Shown here piece by piece: positions 46,257-53,932 of a stretch of 64,000 nucleotides of DNA (positions within the stretch are counted from its first letter, which is position 1; each line of letters begins with the position of its first letter). This DNA is from Solibacteraceae bacterium. Its GTDB lineage: Bacteria; Acidobacteriota; Terriglobia; Bryobacterales; Bryobacteraceae. The notes below the pieces were generated by a model that searched no databases, was not told where the DNA came from, and saw nothing but the letters and a program-made list of their open reading frames with translations. The stretch spans positions 1 to 64,000 of the forward strand of contig JALSRK010000008.1 in NCBI GenBank assembly GCA_026984795.1, in the 5' to 3' direction. The translations under genes and the position numbers were made by a program.

Positions 46257-46991
46257 ATGGCTGGAGGAGAACATGCCGTCGCGGCGCAACCGCGGCGTTC
46301 CGTATCCCGTGAGCCGAACCTGGCGTACCTCTACCAGGAAGTCTTCACGGCGATCGTCCGCCTGCGCACCAACCGCCAGAGCGTCACCGACGCCGAGGCC
46401 TTCCGCGTCCACATGCGGCAGCTGATCGGCGCCGCCGAGAAGAACGCCCAGGCCCGCGGCTACACGCTCGAGGACATTCGCCTGGCCACTTTCGCCGCGG
46501 TGGCTTTCCTGGACGAGTCGGTTCTGAATCTGCGGGACTCCGCGGTCTTCGCCGACTGGCCGCGCCGCCCGATGCAGGAAGAGCTGTTCGGCGGCCACGT
46601 CGCCGGCGAGCTCTTCTTTCAGACGCTGGACCGGCTTCTCGGCCGCGGCGATTCCACCGAAACCGCCGACGTCCTCGAGGTCTTCCACCTCAGCCTGCTG
46701 CTCGGCTACCGGGGCAAGTACGGCATCGGCGGGCAGGCGGAACTCGACGCGCTGATGCGGAACATCGGCGACAAGATCCGCCGCATCCGCAAGGATCAGG
46801 GGTGGTTCTCTCCCGCCTGGGCCCCCGTGGGAACCCTGGCGACGGCGCAGCAGGACCCCTGGATCAAACGTCTCGCGATCACTGCCGGCGTCTGCCTGAT
46901 CGTGGCTTTGCTGCTGTTCGCCGGCTACCGGTTCTCTCTCGCTTCCGGCGTGGGGGACCTGGTAGCCCTGGTCACCCAAGTGAGGAGCTGA
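46257..46991 (+). CDS. tssL: Type VI secretion protein TssL (DotU/IcmH family)
   Basis: A 244-aa inner-membrane protein of the type VI membrane complex. The cytoplasmic DotU domain (about 20-190) shows AYLYQEVFTAIVRLR, LATFAAVAFLDESVL and FHLSLLLGYRGKYG, all family landmarks. One C-terminal helix (about 205-225, RLAITAGVCLIVALLLFAGY) anchors it, and no peptidoglycan-binding OmpA domain follows. The ATG at 46257 has a GGGGAG site; the in-frame GTG 6 bp upstream is less likely. It lies between tssK2 and tssM, 6 bp before tssM. Confidence 0.92.
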   Translation: MAGGEHAVAAQPRRSVSREPNLAYLYQEVFTAIVRLRTNRQSVTDAEAFRVHMRQLIGAAEKNAQARGYTLEDIRLATFAAVAFLDESVLNLRDSAVFADWPRRPMQEELFGGHVAGELFFQTLDRLLGRGDSTETADVLEVFHLSLLLGYRGKYGIGGQAELDALMRNIGDKIRRIRKDQGWFSPAWAPVGTLATAQQDPWIKRLAITAGVCLIVALLLFAGYRFSLASGVGDLVALVTQVRS

Positions 46992-46997
46992 TCCGCC

Positions 46998-49900
46998 ATG
47001 TCGCTGTACGCCATCCTCAGCCTCCTGATGCTCGTCTACATGACGCTCGTTTTCTTCGCCGGGACCTTTCTGGGGCTCCAGGGCAGCGACCTGTGGATCT
47101 TCCGCGCCATGATGGCGCTGATCGGCGTCCTCGGCATGGCCGTCTACCTCTGGTATTACTTCAAGAGCGTCCGTCCGCAGCGCCTCAAAAGGGACAAGCA
47201 GGGGGGCGGGGAAGCCGAAAAAGGCGACCGCGAAACGGACTATCTGATCAAGGAGGCCGAGTCGCGGCTGGCTTCCGCCGAGCTGGGCGGCAAGGCCAAG
47301 ATCGCCAACCTTCCCGTCTTGCTCGTCACCGGCAAGCCCGGTTCGGCGAAGACTTCCACGCTGGTACATTGCGGTCTCCATCCGGAGCTGATCGCCGGAC
47401 AGGTCTGGAGCGGCGACCTGATCGCCCCGACGGCCTCGGCCAACATCTGGTTCGCCGAGAGGTCGGTCTTCGTAGAGGCCGGCGGCAAACTGCTGGCGCG
47501 CCGGAACGCCTGGAAACGGCTGTTGAAGAAACTTCGGCCGCGCACGCTGAGTGCGGTGTTCGGAGCCCGGCGGGACGCTCCCCGGGCCGCCCTCGTTTGC
47601 GTTTCCTCCGAGGAGTTCCTTCAGGCCGGCTCTTCGGACGCCTTGGCCGGCCGGGCGCGGGAGCTGCGCCAGCGCCTCGAAGAAGCCTCGCAGGCGTTTG
47701 GCGTCCGGCTCCCGGTTTACGTGCTCTTCACCAAAGCGGACCGCATCGCTTTTTTCGCCGAGTACGCCCGGAATCTTCAGGATGAAGAAACCGGCCAGGT
47801 GGTGGGCGTCACCGTTCCGGCCGATGCGGCCTCCGGCGACGGCATTTATACCGAGCGCCAGACCCGGCTGCTCCAGCGGTACTTCGACAACCTGATCTAC
47901 ACGCTGTGCGACCGCCGCACGGACCTGCTCTCGCGGGAGCGGGACGAGAACGCCCGGGCCGGCATCTACGAGTTTCCCCGGGAGCTGCGCAAGCTGCGAC
48001 AGAACCTGGTGCAGTTCCTCGTCGATCTTTGCCGGCCGAGCCAGTTGCGCGCCGGCCCCTTCCTGCGGGGCTTCTATTTTTCCGGCGTCCGCGCCATCGT
48101 GGTCCGGGAGGCGGCCGAGCGGCCCCGCGCCGCCGATCGGGGAGCCCGGGAGATCGACGCGGCGACGATGGTGTTTACCACCGAGGAGGCCCGCAAGGCG
48201 GCCAGGGAGGGGCGCCCGGCGGTGGCCCGCAAAAAGCCCCAGTGGATCTTCCTCTCGCATCTGTTCAAGGACGTCATCCTCGCCGACGGCCTGTCCAACG
48301 AAGGCGCGGGCGCGAGCGTCAAAGCCAACCGCATCCGGCGGATTCTGCTCGCCACCGCCGGCTTCATGCTCGTCTTCTGGATGGTGGCCTTGACCGTCTC
48401 CTTCTTCGGCAACCGCCGCCTGGAGACCGAGGTGATGGAGTCGGTGCAAGGGATCGGCGAGGCGGAAGCGGCGGCGGGCGCATTGCCCTCCGTGGACGCC
48501 CTGACCCGGCTCGAGACCGTCCGCCAGGCGCTGGAACGGCTCACGCAGTATCGCATCGACGGCCCGCCGTGGCGGCTCCGCTGGGGGCTCTATATCGGCA
48601 ACGACCTCTACCCGGCCGTCCGCCGCGTCTACTACAGCCGGTTCCACCAGCTCCTGTTCGCCGACACGCAGGCGAACCTACTGGCCACCCTGCAGCGTCT
48701 GCCGGACCGTCCGTCGCCCACCGACGAATACCAGCCGATCTACAACACCTTGAAGGCGTACTTGATCACCACCTCGCATCCCGACAAGAGCTCGCCGGAA
48801 TTCCTCACGCCGGTCCTGATGGAGCATTGGGTGCGGCACCGGGATGTGGACGAGGAGCGCCGCAATCTGGCCGAGCGGCAGTTCGCCTTCTATGCCGCCG
48901 ACCTGCTGAACTCCAATCCCTTCTCTGAGGAGAACGACCAGCTCGCCATCGAGCGCGGCCGCCGGTACCTCTCCCAGTTTGCCGGCGTGGAGCGCGTCTA
49001 CCAGTTCATGATCGCGGAGGCTTCCCGGCAGAACCCCTCCATCAACTTCAACCGGATGTTCCCCGGCTCGGCGGCGGTGGTGGTGAACAACCGCGAGGTG
49101 CCGGGGGCGTTCAGCAAGAACGGCTGGGCCTTCATGCAGGACGCCCTCAAGAACGCCGACCGCTTCTTCGGAGGCGAGGAGTGGGTGCTGGGCAAGCAGC
49201 CCGCCGCCCGGATGGACCCGGGCCAGCTGGCCGCCCAGCTCGCCGAACGATACCGCAGGGAGTTCATCGAGCAGTGGCGGGAATACTTGCGGGATACCCG
49301 CGTGGTCCGCTACCGGAGCCTCGCCGATGCGGCGAAGAAGCTCGGCGTGCTCTCCGGGGCGCAGTCCCCGCTGCTGGCGGCGCTGTGGCTGGCCTCCCGG
49401 AACACCGCCGTCGATTCCGAGGACATGAAGAAAGTGTTCCAGCCGGTGCAGTACGTGGTGCCGCCGGAGAGCGAGGACCGGTTCATCGGCGACTCGAACG
49501 CCGCCTACATGCAGGCGCTGCTCGGGTTGCAGAGCGCCGTCGAGCAGGCCGCCGGGGCGGGATCGAACCGCGACGCCTTCGTCGCCCAGATCAACGCCCA
49601 GGCGGCCCAGGCCAAGGTCACCACCCGGCAGCTCGCCCAGAACTTCCGGGTGGATCCGCAGACCCGGATCGGCCCCACCGTCGAGCAGCTTCTCGAACGG
49701 CCCATCGTCTACGCCGAGGCGCTCGTCCGCGCGCTCGGCCCTGCCGAGTTGAACGCCAAGGGGCGGGCGCTGTGCTCTCAGTTCCACGCCCTGATGCGGA
49801 AGTACCCGTTCCGGCCCGACGCCGCTCAAGAAGCCACGCTCGCCGAGGTCGCGGCGATCTTCCAGCCCGGCGCCGGCGCTCTGTGGACGTTCTATGAGGA

Positions 49901-50468
49901 AGATCTCAGAGAGTACCTGATCCGCCAGGGCGGCCTCTTCGCCCAGAAACCCGGCAGCAAGATCCGCATCAACCCGGCGTTCATCAACTTTTTCAATCGC
50001 GCCGCCGTCTTCTCCGAGGCGCTCTATCCGGCGGGTTCCACCGAGCCGAAGCTGGCTTTCAAACTCACCGGTCACCCGGCCGAGGGAATCCGGCGGATCC
50101 GCCTGACTATCGAGAACCAGACTCTGACCATCGGACGCCGGCCTGCCTCGCTGGTCTTCGTCTGGCCCGGCAACCGCAACCAGCGGGTGTCGCTGACCGG
50201 CCAGTTCGGAGGCGGGCCGGAGCTGGCGTTCACTTCCTATCAGGGCTTGTGGGCCGTCTTCCGCTTTTTCGGCGACGCCGACCGGTGGCAGACGGCCGGC
50301 AACGTCCACAAGCTGGAGTGGATTCTCCGCCAGGGGCGCGCCGGACGGCCCCTGACACTGCCCGACGGGCGGCCCCTGACCGTGCGGTTCGATCTGGAGG
50401 CCGCCGCACCGGTGTTTTCCAAAGACTTCTTGGCGAGCCTGCGCTGCGTCTCCACCGTGGCCCGCTGA
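46998..50468 (+). CDS. tssM: Type VI secretion membrane-complex protein TssM (IcmF)
   Basis: A 1156-aa inner-membrane protein. Two N-terminal helices (about 4-26 and 35-58) lead into a cytoplasmic ATPase-like domain with the Walker A-like VTGKPGSAKTS (about 110-120). A third helix (about 448-470, LLATAGFMLVFWMVALTVSF) leads to the large periplasmic part (about 475-1150), including the C-terminal beta domain typical of IcmF. TssM spans the periplasm and links TssL to the outer-membrane TssJ; no TssJ-like lipoprotein is seen here. The kinase gene begins 22 bp downstream. Confidence 0.95.
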   Translation: MSLYAILSLLMLVYMTLVFFAGTFLGLQGSDLWIFRAMMALIGVLGMAVYLWYYFKSVRPQRLKRDKQGGGEAEKGDRETDYLIKEAESRLASAELGGKAKIANLPVLLVTGKPGSAKTSTLVHCGLHPELIAGQVWSGDLIAPTASANIWFAERSVFVEAGGKLLARRNAWKRLLKKLRPRTLSAVFGARRDAPRAALVCVSSEEFLQAGSSDALAGRARELRQRLEEASQAFGVRLPVYVLFTKADRIAFFAEYARNLQDEETGQVVGVTVPADAASGDGIYTERQTRLLQRYFDNLIYTLCDRRTDLLSRERDENARAGIYEFPRELRKLRQNLVQFLVDLCRPSQLRAGPFLRGFYFSGVRAIVVREAAERPRAADRGAREIDAATMVFTTEEARKAAREGRPAVARKKPQWIFLSHLFKDVILADGLSNEGAGASVKANRIRRILLATAGFMLVFWMVALTVSFFGNRRLETEVMESVQGIGEAEAAAGALPSVDALTRLETVRQALERLTQYRIDGPPWRLRWGLYIGNDLYPAVRRVYYSRFHQLLFADTQANLLATLQRLPDRPSPTDEYQPIYNTLKAYLITTSHPDKSSPEFLTPVLMEHWVRHRDVDEERRNLAERQFAFYAADLLNSNPFSEENDQLAIERGRRYLSQFAGVERVYQFMIAEASRQNPSINFNRMFPGSAAVVVNNREVPGAFSKNGWAFMQDALKNADRFFGGEEWVLGKQPAARMDPGQLAAQLAERYRREFIEQWREYLRDTRVVRYRSLADAAKKLGVLSGAQSPLLAALWLASRNTAVDSEDMKKVFQPVQYVVPPESEDRFIGDSNAAYMQALLGLQSAVEQAAGAGSNRDAFVAQINAQAAQAKVTTRQLAQNFRVDPQTRIGPTVEQLLERPIVYAEALVRALGPAELNAKGRALCSQFHALMRKYPFRPDAAQEATLAEVAAIFQPGAGALWTFYEEDLREYLIRQGGLFAQKPGSKIRINPAFINFFNRAAVFSEALYPAGSTEPKLAFKLTGHPAEGIRRIRLTIENQTLTIGRRPASLVFVWPGNRNQRVSLTGQFGGGPELAFTSYQGLWAVFRFFGDADRWQTAGNVHKLEWILRQGRAGRPLTLPDGRPLTVRFDLEAAAPVFSKDFLASLRCVSTVAR

Positions 50469-50490
50469 GCGCTGACTGACGATTCCGCCC

Positions 50491-52266
50491 ATGGACGAGC
50501 CCAAACGCATCGGCAAATACGAGCTCCGGGAATACCTCGGAGGCGGCATGGCCCGTGTCTACAAGGCCTGGGACACGGTAATGAGCCGCATCGTCGTCGT
50601 CAAGGTGCTCAAGCCGGACGCCGCCCGCGATCCGGACTCGAAAGCCCGGTTTCTGCGCGAAGCCCAGACCGCCGGCGGCCTGACCCACGACAACGTCATC
50701 CGCGTCTACGACTTCGGCGAAGAGGACGGCGCCCCGTACATGGTGATGGAGTATCTCGAGGGCCGGGACCTGGCCGAGGCGATCCGCACCGGGGAGGCCG
50801 GCGACCTGGCCCGCCGCCTCCAGATCGCCCTGGAGGCGGCCCGGGCGCTCGAGTACATCCACCGCCACGACATCATCCACCGCGACATCAAGCCGGAAAA
50901 CATCCACGTCGATACCAGCGGGCGGGTCCGGCTCATCGACTTCGGCATCGCCAAGCGTCCGGAGATGAGCCTGACGCGGACCGGCTTCACCCTAGGCACC
51001 CCCTATTACATGGCCCCCGAGCAGGTTTGCGGCGAGTCGGTCACGGTGAGGACCGATATCTACGCCTACGGCATCCTGCTCTACGAGCTGCTCGCGGGGA
51101 CCAAGCCGTACCAGGGCGAGAAGATCGAGCAACTCTTCTACAAGATCCTCAACGAGCCGGTGGATCTCGCCCCGCTCCGGGCCCAGGGCGTTCCGGACTC
51201 CGTGTGTGCGCTCATCGAACGGTGCACGGCGAAGGACCCGGCGGGGCGCCCGGAGTCGATGTCAGAGGTCTGCACGGTGCTCGAGCAGGCGCTGGCCGGT
51301 CTCGGGCGGGCGCCGGCGGCGCCAGGCTTTCAGGCCGGTCCGGCGCCGGCCTCGTTGCCGACCCAGGCGCCGCCCCGGGCGCCCACAGCCATCCGCGAGA
51401 CAGGGCCGGCCGCTCCCGCAGCCCCCCCGCCCGTGGCGCCGCCGAAACCGTCCCGGGGCAGGCCGAAGTGGTTGCTGCCGGTGGTGGCCGGCGGGATCGT
51501 AGTGGTCCTCGTCGTCTTGTTTGTCGTCTTGCGCCCGACGGCGCCTACCGTCGTGGAGAAGCCCATCGTACCTCCGAAGCCCGAGCTGGCCGGCACGATC
51601 GCCACCCCTACCGGCGAGATGATTCTCATCCCGGCCGGTGAGTTCCTGTTCGGCCCCGATGCCCGGCCCGAGACACTGCCCGCTTACTATATCGACAAGA
51701 CGGAAGTCACGAATGGAACCTGGAGAAAGTACTGCGAAGCCGTCAACCGGCCTTTGCCCAAGGACTTCCCTGACAACAGGCCGGACTTGCCGGTGGTGAA
51801 CATCACCTTTGACGAGGCGCAGGCCTTTGCCCGGTGGGCGGGCAAGCGCCTGCCGAACGCCCGGGAGTGGGAGAAGGCGGCCCGGGGGACGGACGGCCGG
51901 CCCTACCCCTGGGGCTCCGAGCACGACCCCTCGCGGGCCAATGTCCAGGACAACCCCGGTCTGGGCGAACCGGGCCTGCTGCCGGCCGCCTCCTTCGCTA
52001 TCGGGGCCAGCCCGTACGGGGTGCTCCAGATGGCGGGGAACGTGTGGGAGTTCGTCGCCGAACGGGTGACCCCCAGCGATCAGGCCCTGAAGGTCTTCGC
52101 CGGGCTGCTCGAGCCGCCGCCGCGCCGCGACGAGCCTTGGTACACGATCCGCGGCGGTTCCTACTCCCAGCCGTTGCCCAAGAACGTCACGTTCGAGTGG
52201 GGAGCCGTGCCGGCGCGCTTCCAGGGCCCGGATATCGGCTTCCGCTGCGTGAAAGAAGTCCCGTAA
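50491..52266 (+). CDS. Transmembrane Ser/Thr protein kinase with C-terminal FGE-sulfatase-like domain (PpkA-like)
   Basis: A 591-aa PknB-type kinase. The kinase domain (about 8-275) has a glycine loop (YLGGGMARVYKAWD), catalytic Lys38, HRDIKPEN with Asp about 132, DFG at about 150-152 and the GTPYYMAPE segment. A Pro/Ala-rich linker and one membrane helix (about 326-348) follow. The external part (about 370-591) is an FGE-sulfatase/C-lectin-like domain (EMILIPAGEFLFGPD, KRLPNAREWEKAARG, GFRCV). Its only evident Cys near the end is the structural one, so it probably binds ligand rather than making formylglycine. Its place after tssM suggests it is the PpkA-type controller of this type VI system. 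Confidence 0.88.
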   Translation: MDEPKRIGKYELREYLGGGMARVYKAWDTVMSRIVVVKVLKPDAARDPDSKARFLREAQTAGGLTHDNVIRVYDFGEEDGAPYMVMEYLEGRDLAEAIRTGEAGDLARRLQIALEAARALEYIHRHDIIHRDIKPENIHVDTSGRVRLIDFGIAKRPEMSLTRTGFTLGTPYYMAPEQVCGESVTVRTDIYAYGILLYELLAGTKPYQGEKIEQLFYKILNEPVDLAPLRAQGVPDSVCALIERCTAKDPAGRPESMSEVCTVLEQALAGLGRAPAAPGFQAGPAPASLPTQAPPRAPTAIRETGPAAPAAPPPVAPPKPSRGRPKWLLPVVAGGIVVVLVVLFVVLRPTAPTVVEKPIVPPKPELAGTIATPTGEMILIPAGEFLFGPDARPETLPAYYIDKTEVTNGTWRKYCEAVNRPLPKDFPDNRPDLPVVNITFDEAQAFARWAGKRLPNAREWEKAARGTDGRPYPWGSEHDPSRANVQDNPGLGEPGLLPAASFAIGASPYGVLQMAGNVWEFVAERVTPSDQALKVFAGLLEPPPRRDEPWYTIRGGSYSQPLPKNVTFEWGAVPARFQGPDIGFRCVKEVP

Positions 52267-52274
52267 GGGCTCTG

Positions 52275-52296
52275 CCGCGGACGAGTGGTTCCGCGG
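52275..52296. terminator. Hairpin after the kinase gene
   Basis: CCGCGG (52275-52280) and CCGCGG (52291-52296) pair across a 10-nt loop, followed by TATCTTGAAA. There is no true T-run, so it is at best a weak terminator. It separates the type VI genes from the lipid operon. Confidence 0.3.
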
Positions 52297-52393
52297 TATC
52301 TTGAAATGCCGAACCGGCGGTTGCTAGGCTTTCTAATTGTGACCGTGGTGCTTGCTCATCACGCGCCGGTACCGGCAAAGGAGCAGTCCACCG

Positions 52394-53923
52394 TTGATCG
52401 ACGCCCGTGACACTCTTGGCCGGCACGAGATCCTGCTGATCGGGGCCAACGGCTTTCTCGGCAAGGTGCTTCTCGCCTTGCTCCTGGCCCGCTTTCCGCA
52501 TTTCCGGCATCTGCACGTCGTCATGCGCCCGAAGCGCCGGCTTTCACCGCAACAGCGCTTCGAGCGGGAGGTGCTCGCTTCGCCCCCGCTCGAAGCGGTG
52601 CTGGAGCGCTTCGGCCGCTCGCGGATCCCGGAACGGATTACGGTGCATGCGGGCGACCTCGGCGAACCGGACTGCGGGCTGAGCGAGGAAGCTCTGGAGG
52701 CGCTGGCCGGCCGCGTGGGGCTGGTGATCAACTGCGCCGGACTGGTGGAGTTCTTCCCTCCGGTAGACGATTCGTTCGCCACCAACGTGGACGGCGTCGA
52801 GCACGTGATCGGGCTGGTGCGCCGCTTGGGGGCGAAGCTGCTCCACGTTTCCACGTGCTTCGTCTGCGGCGAGGCCGACGGGCTGATCGAGGAGTCCGAG
52901 CCGATCCTGGGCTTCTACCCCCGCCGCAAGGGGCCCCGGGACCAGGGCTTCCGCCACGACCGCGAGATCCGCTACATGCGCGAGCGGATCGCCGAGATCT
53001 ACCACGCCGCCGGTCTGAATCGAGGCGACCGCCGCCCCCGGGAAATCACCCAGAAGCTCAGCGACCTCGGCCTGCAGCGCGCCTATCAGTGGGGCTGGAC
53101 CAACACCTACACGTATACAAAGAGCCTCGGCGAACAACTCATCGCGGCTGAGGAAGACCTGGAATACGCCATCGTGCGGCCAGCGATCGTGGAAGCGGCT
53201 CTCGAGTTCCCGCTGCCGGGTTGGGTCGAGGGAGGCCGCACCGCCGTGCCGCTGGTGATGATGGCGATGAGCGGGTTGCGCCACTGGGCGGTGCGCGAAG
53301 ACGCCCCGATGGAGGTCGTGCCGGTCGACCTCGCCGTCTCGGCGATTCTGATCGCCGGGGTCATGTTGCTGAACGGCTGTGCCGAGCAGGTCTACCATGT
53401 CTCGACGGCCGACGTGAATCCCATCTACTACGGCGACCTCATCCGGATGCTCTACCGCGAGTACCGGCGCCGCCGGAGGAGCGGCAACGGGGGGTTTCGT
53501 TTGCCGGTCCCCCCTCTGGGCGTACGCGTGCTCACGCCGGAAGAGGCCCGGCGGCGGGGCGAACTCCAGCAGAAGACGATCACCTTGCTGCAGCAGTGGG
53601 CCACCGACACCCGCCGGCTGATGGAGCGCAACGGCCTGCCTGGCGTCCAGGGTGTCCGGCGTCTGGCGACGCGCCTGCGCCAAACCGGTCTTCGCATCAT
53701 GGTGCGGGACCAGGCCCTCGACCTCTACCGGCCTTTCATGCACGACAACCGGTTCATCTTCGAGAGTGAAAACATCCGCGCCGCCTGGCGCCGGCTGAGG
53801 GAAGAAGACCAGCGTAAGCTGCCCTGGAACCCCGAACAGATCGATTGGCGCGATTACTGGATCAACCGGGAAGTGGAAGGCGTCAGGAAGTGGGTCCGGG
53901 CCGAGTCTGCGCTCGGCGTTTGA
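52394..53923 (+). CDS. Fatty acyl/thioester reductase (NAD_binding_4, male-sterility-type SDR)
   Basis: A protein of about 509 aa that should reduce an acyl thioester to aldehyde or alcohol with NADPH. The N-terminal Rossmann motif is IGANGFLGKVLL (about 14-25). VINCAGLVEFF and LLHVSTCFV are family strands, and YTKSLGE (near 240) provides the catalytic Tyr and Lys. The C-terminal 150 residues form the usual FAR-type helical extension. No ATG fits; TTG 52394 has AAAGGAG 10 bp upstream, and TTG 52352 is an alternative. It is first in the lipid operon, 9 bp before the ligase gene, so it may act on acyl groups activated by that enzyme. Confidence 0.82.
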   Translation: MIDARDTLGRHEILLIGANGFLGKVLLALLLARFPHFRHLHVVMRPKRRLSPQQRFEREVLASPPLEAVLERFGRSRIPERITVHAGDLGEPDCGLSEEALEALAGRVGLVINCAGLVEFFPPVDDSFATNVDGVEHVIGLVRRLGAKLLHVSTCFVCGEADGLIEESEPILGFYPRRKGPRDQGFRHDREIRYMRERIAEIYHAAGLNRGDRRPREITQKLSDLGLQRAYQWGWTNTYTYTKSLGEQLIAAEEDLEYAIVRPAIVEAALEFPLPGWVEGGRTAVPLVMMAMSGLRHWAVREDAPMEVVPVDLAVSAILIAGVMLLNGCAEQVYHVSTADVNPIYYGDLIRMLYREYRRRRRSGNGGFRLPVPPLGVRVLTPEEARRRGELQQKTITLLQQWATDTRRLMERNGLPGVQGVRRLATRLRQTGLRIMVRDQALDLYRPFMHDNRFIFESENIRAAWRRLREEDQRKLPWNPEQIDWRDYWINREVEGVRKWVRAESALGV

Positions 53924-53932
53924 GTCGCGGAA

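Noticed and set aside
46215-48647. An 810-codon minus-strand frame across tssL and tssM
   Set aside because: No similarity; it is explained by codon bias of the two type VI genes.
50491-52266. A working formylglycine-generating enzyme for the sulfatase at 19.6 kb
   Set aside because: The FGE-like part shows no obvious catalytic cysteine pair and is joined to a kinase in a type VI context.
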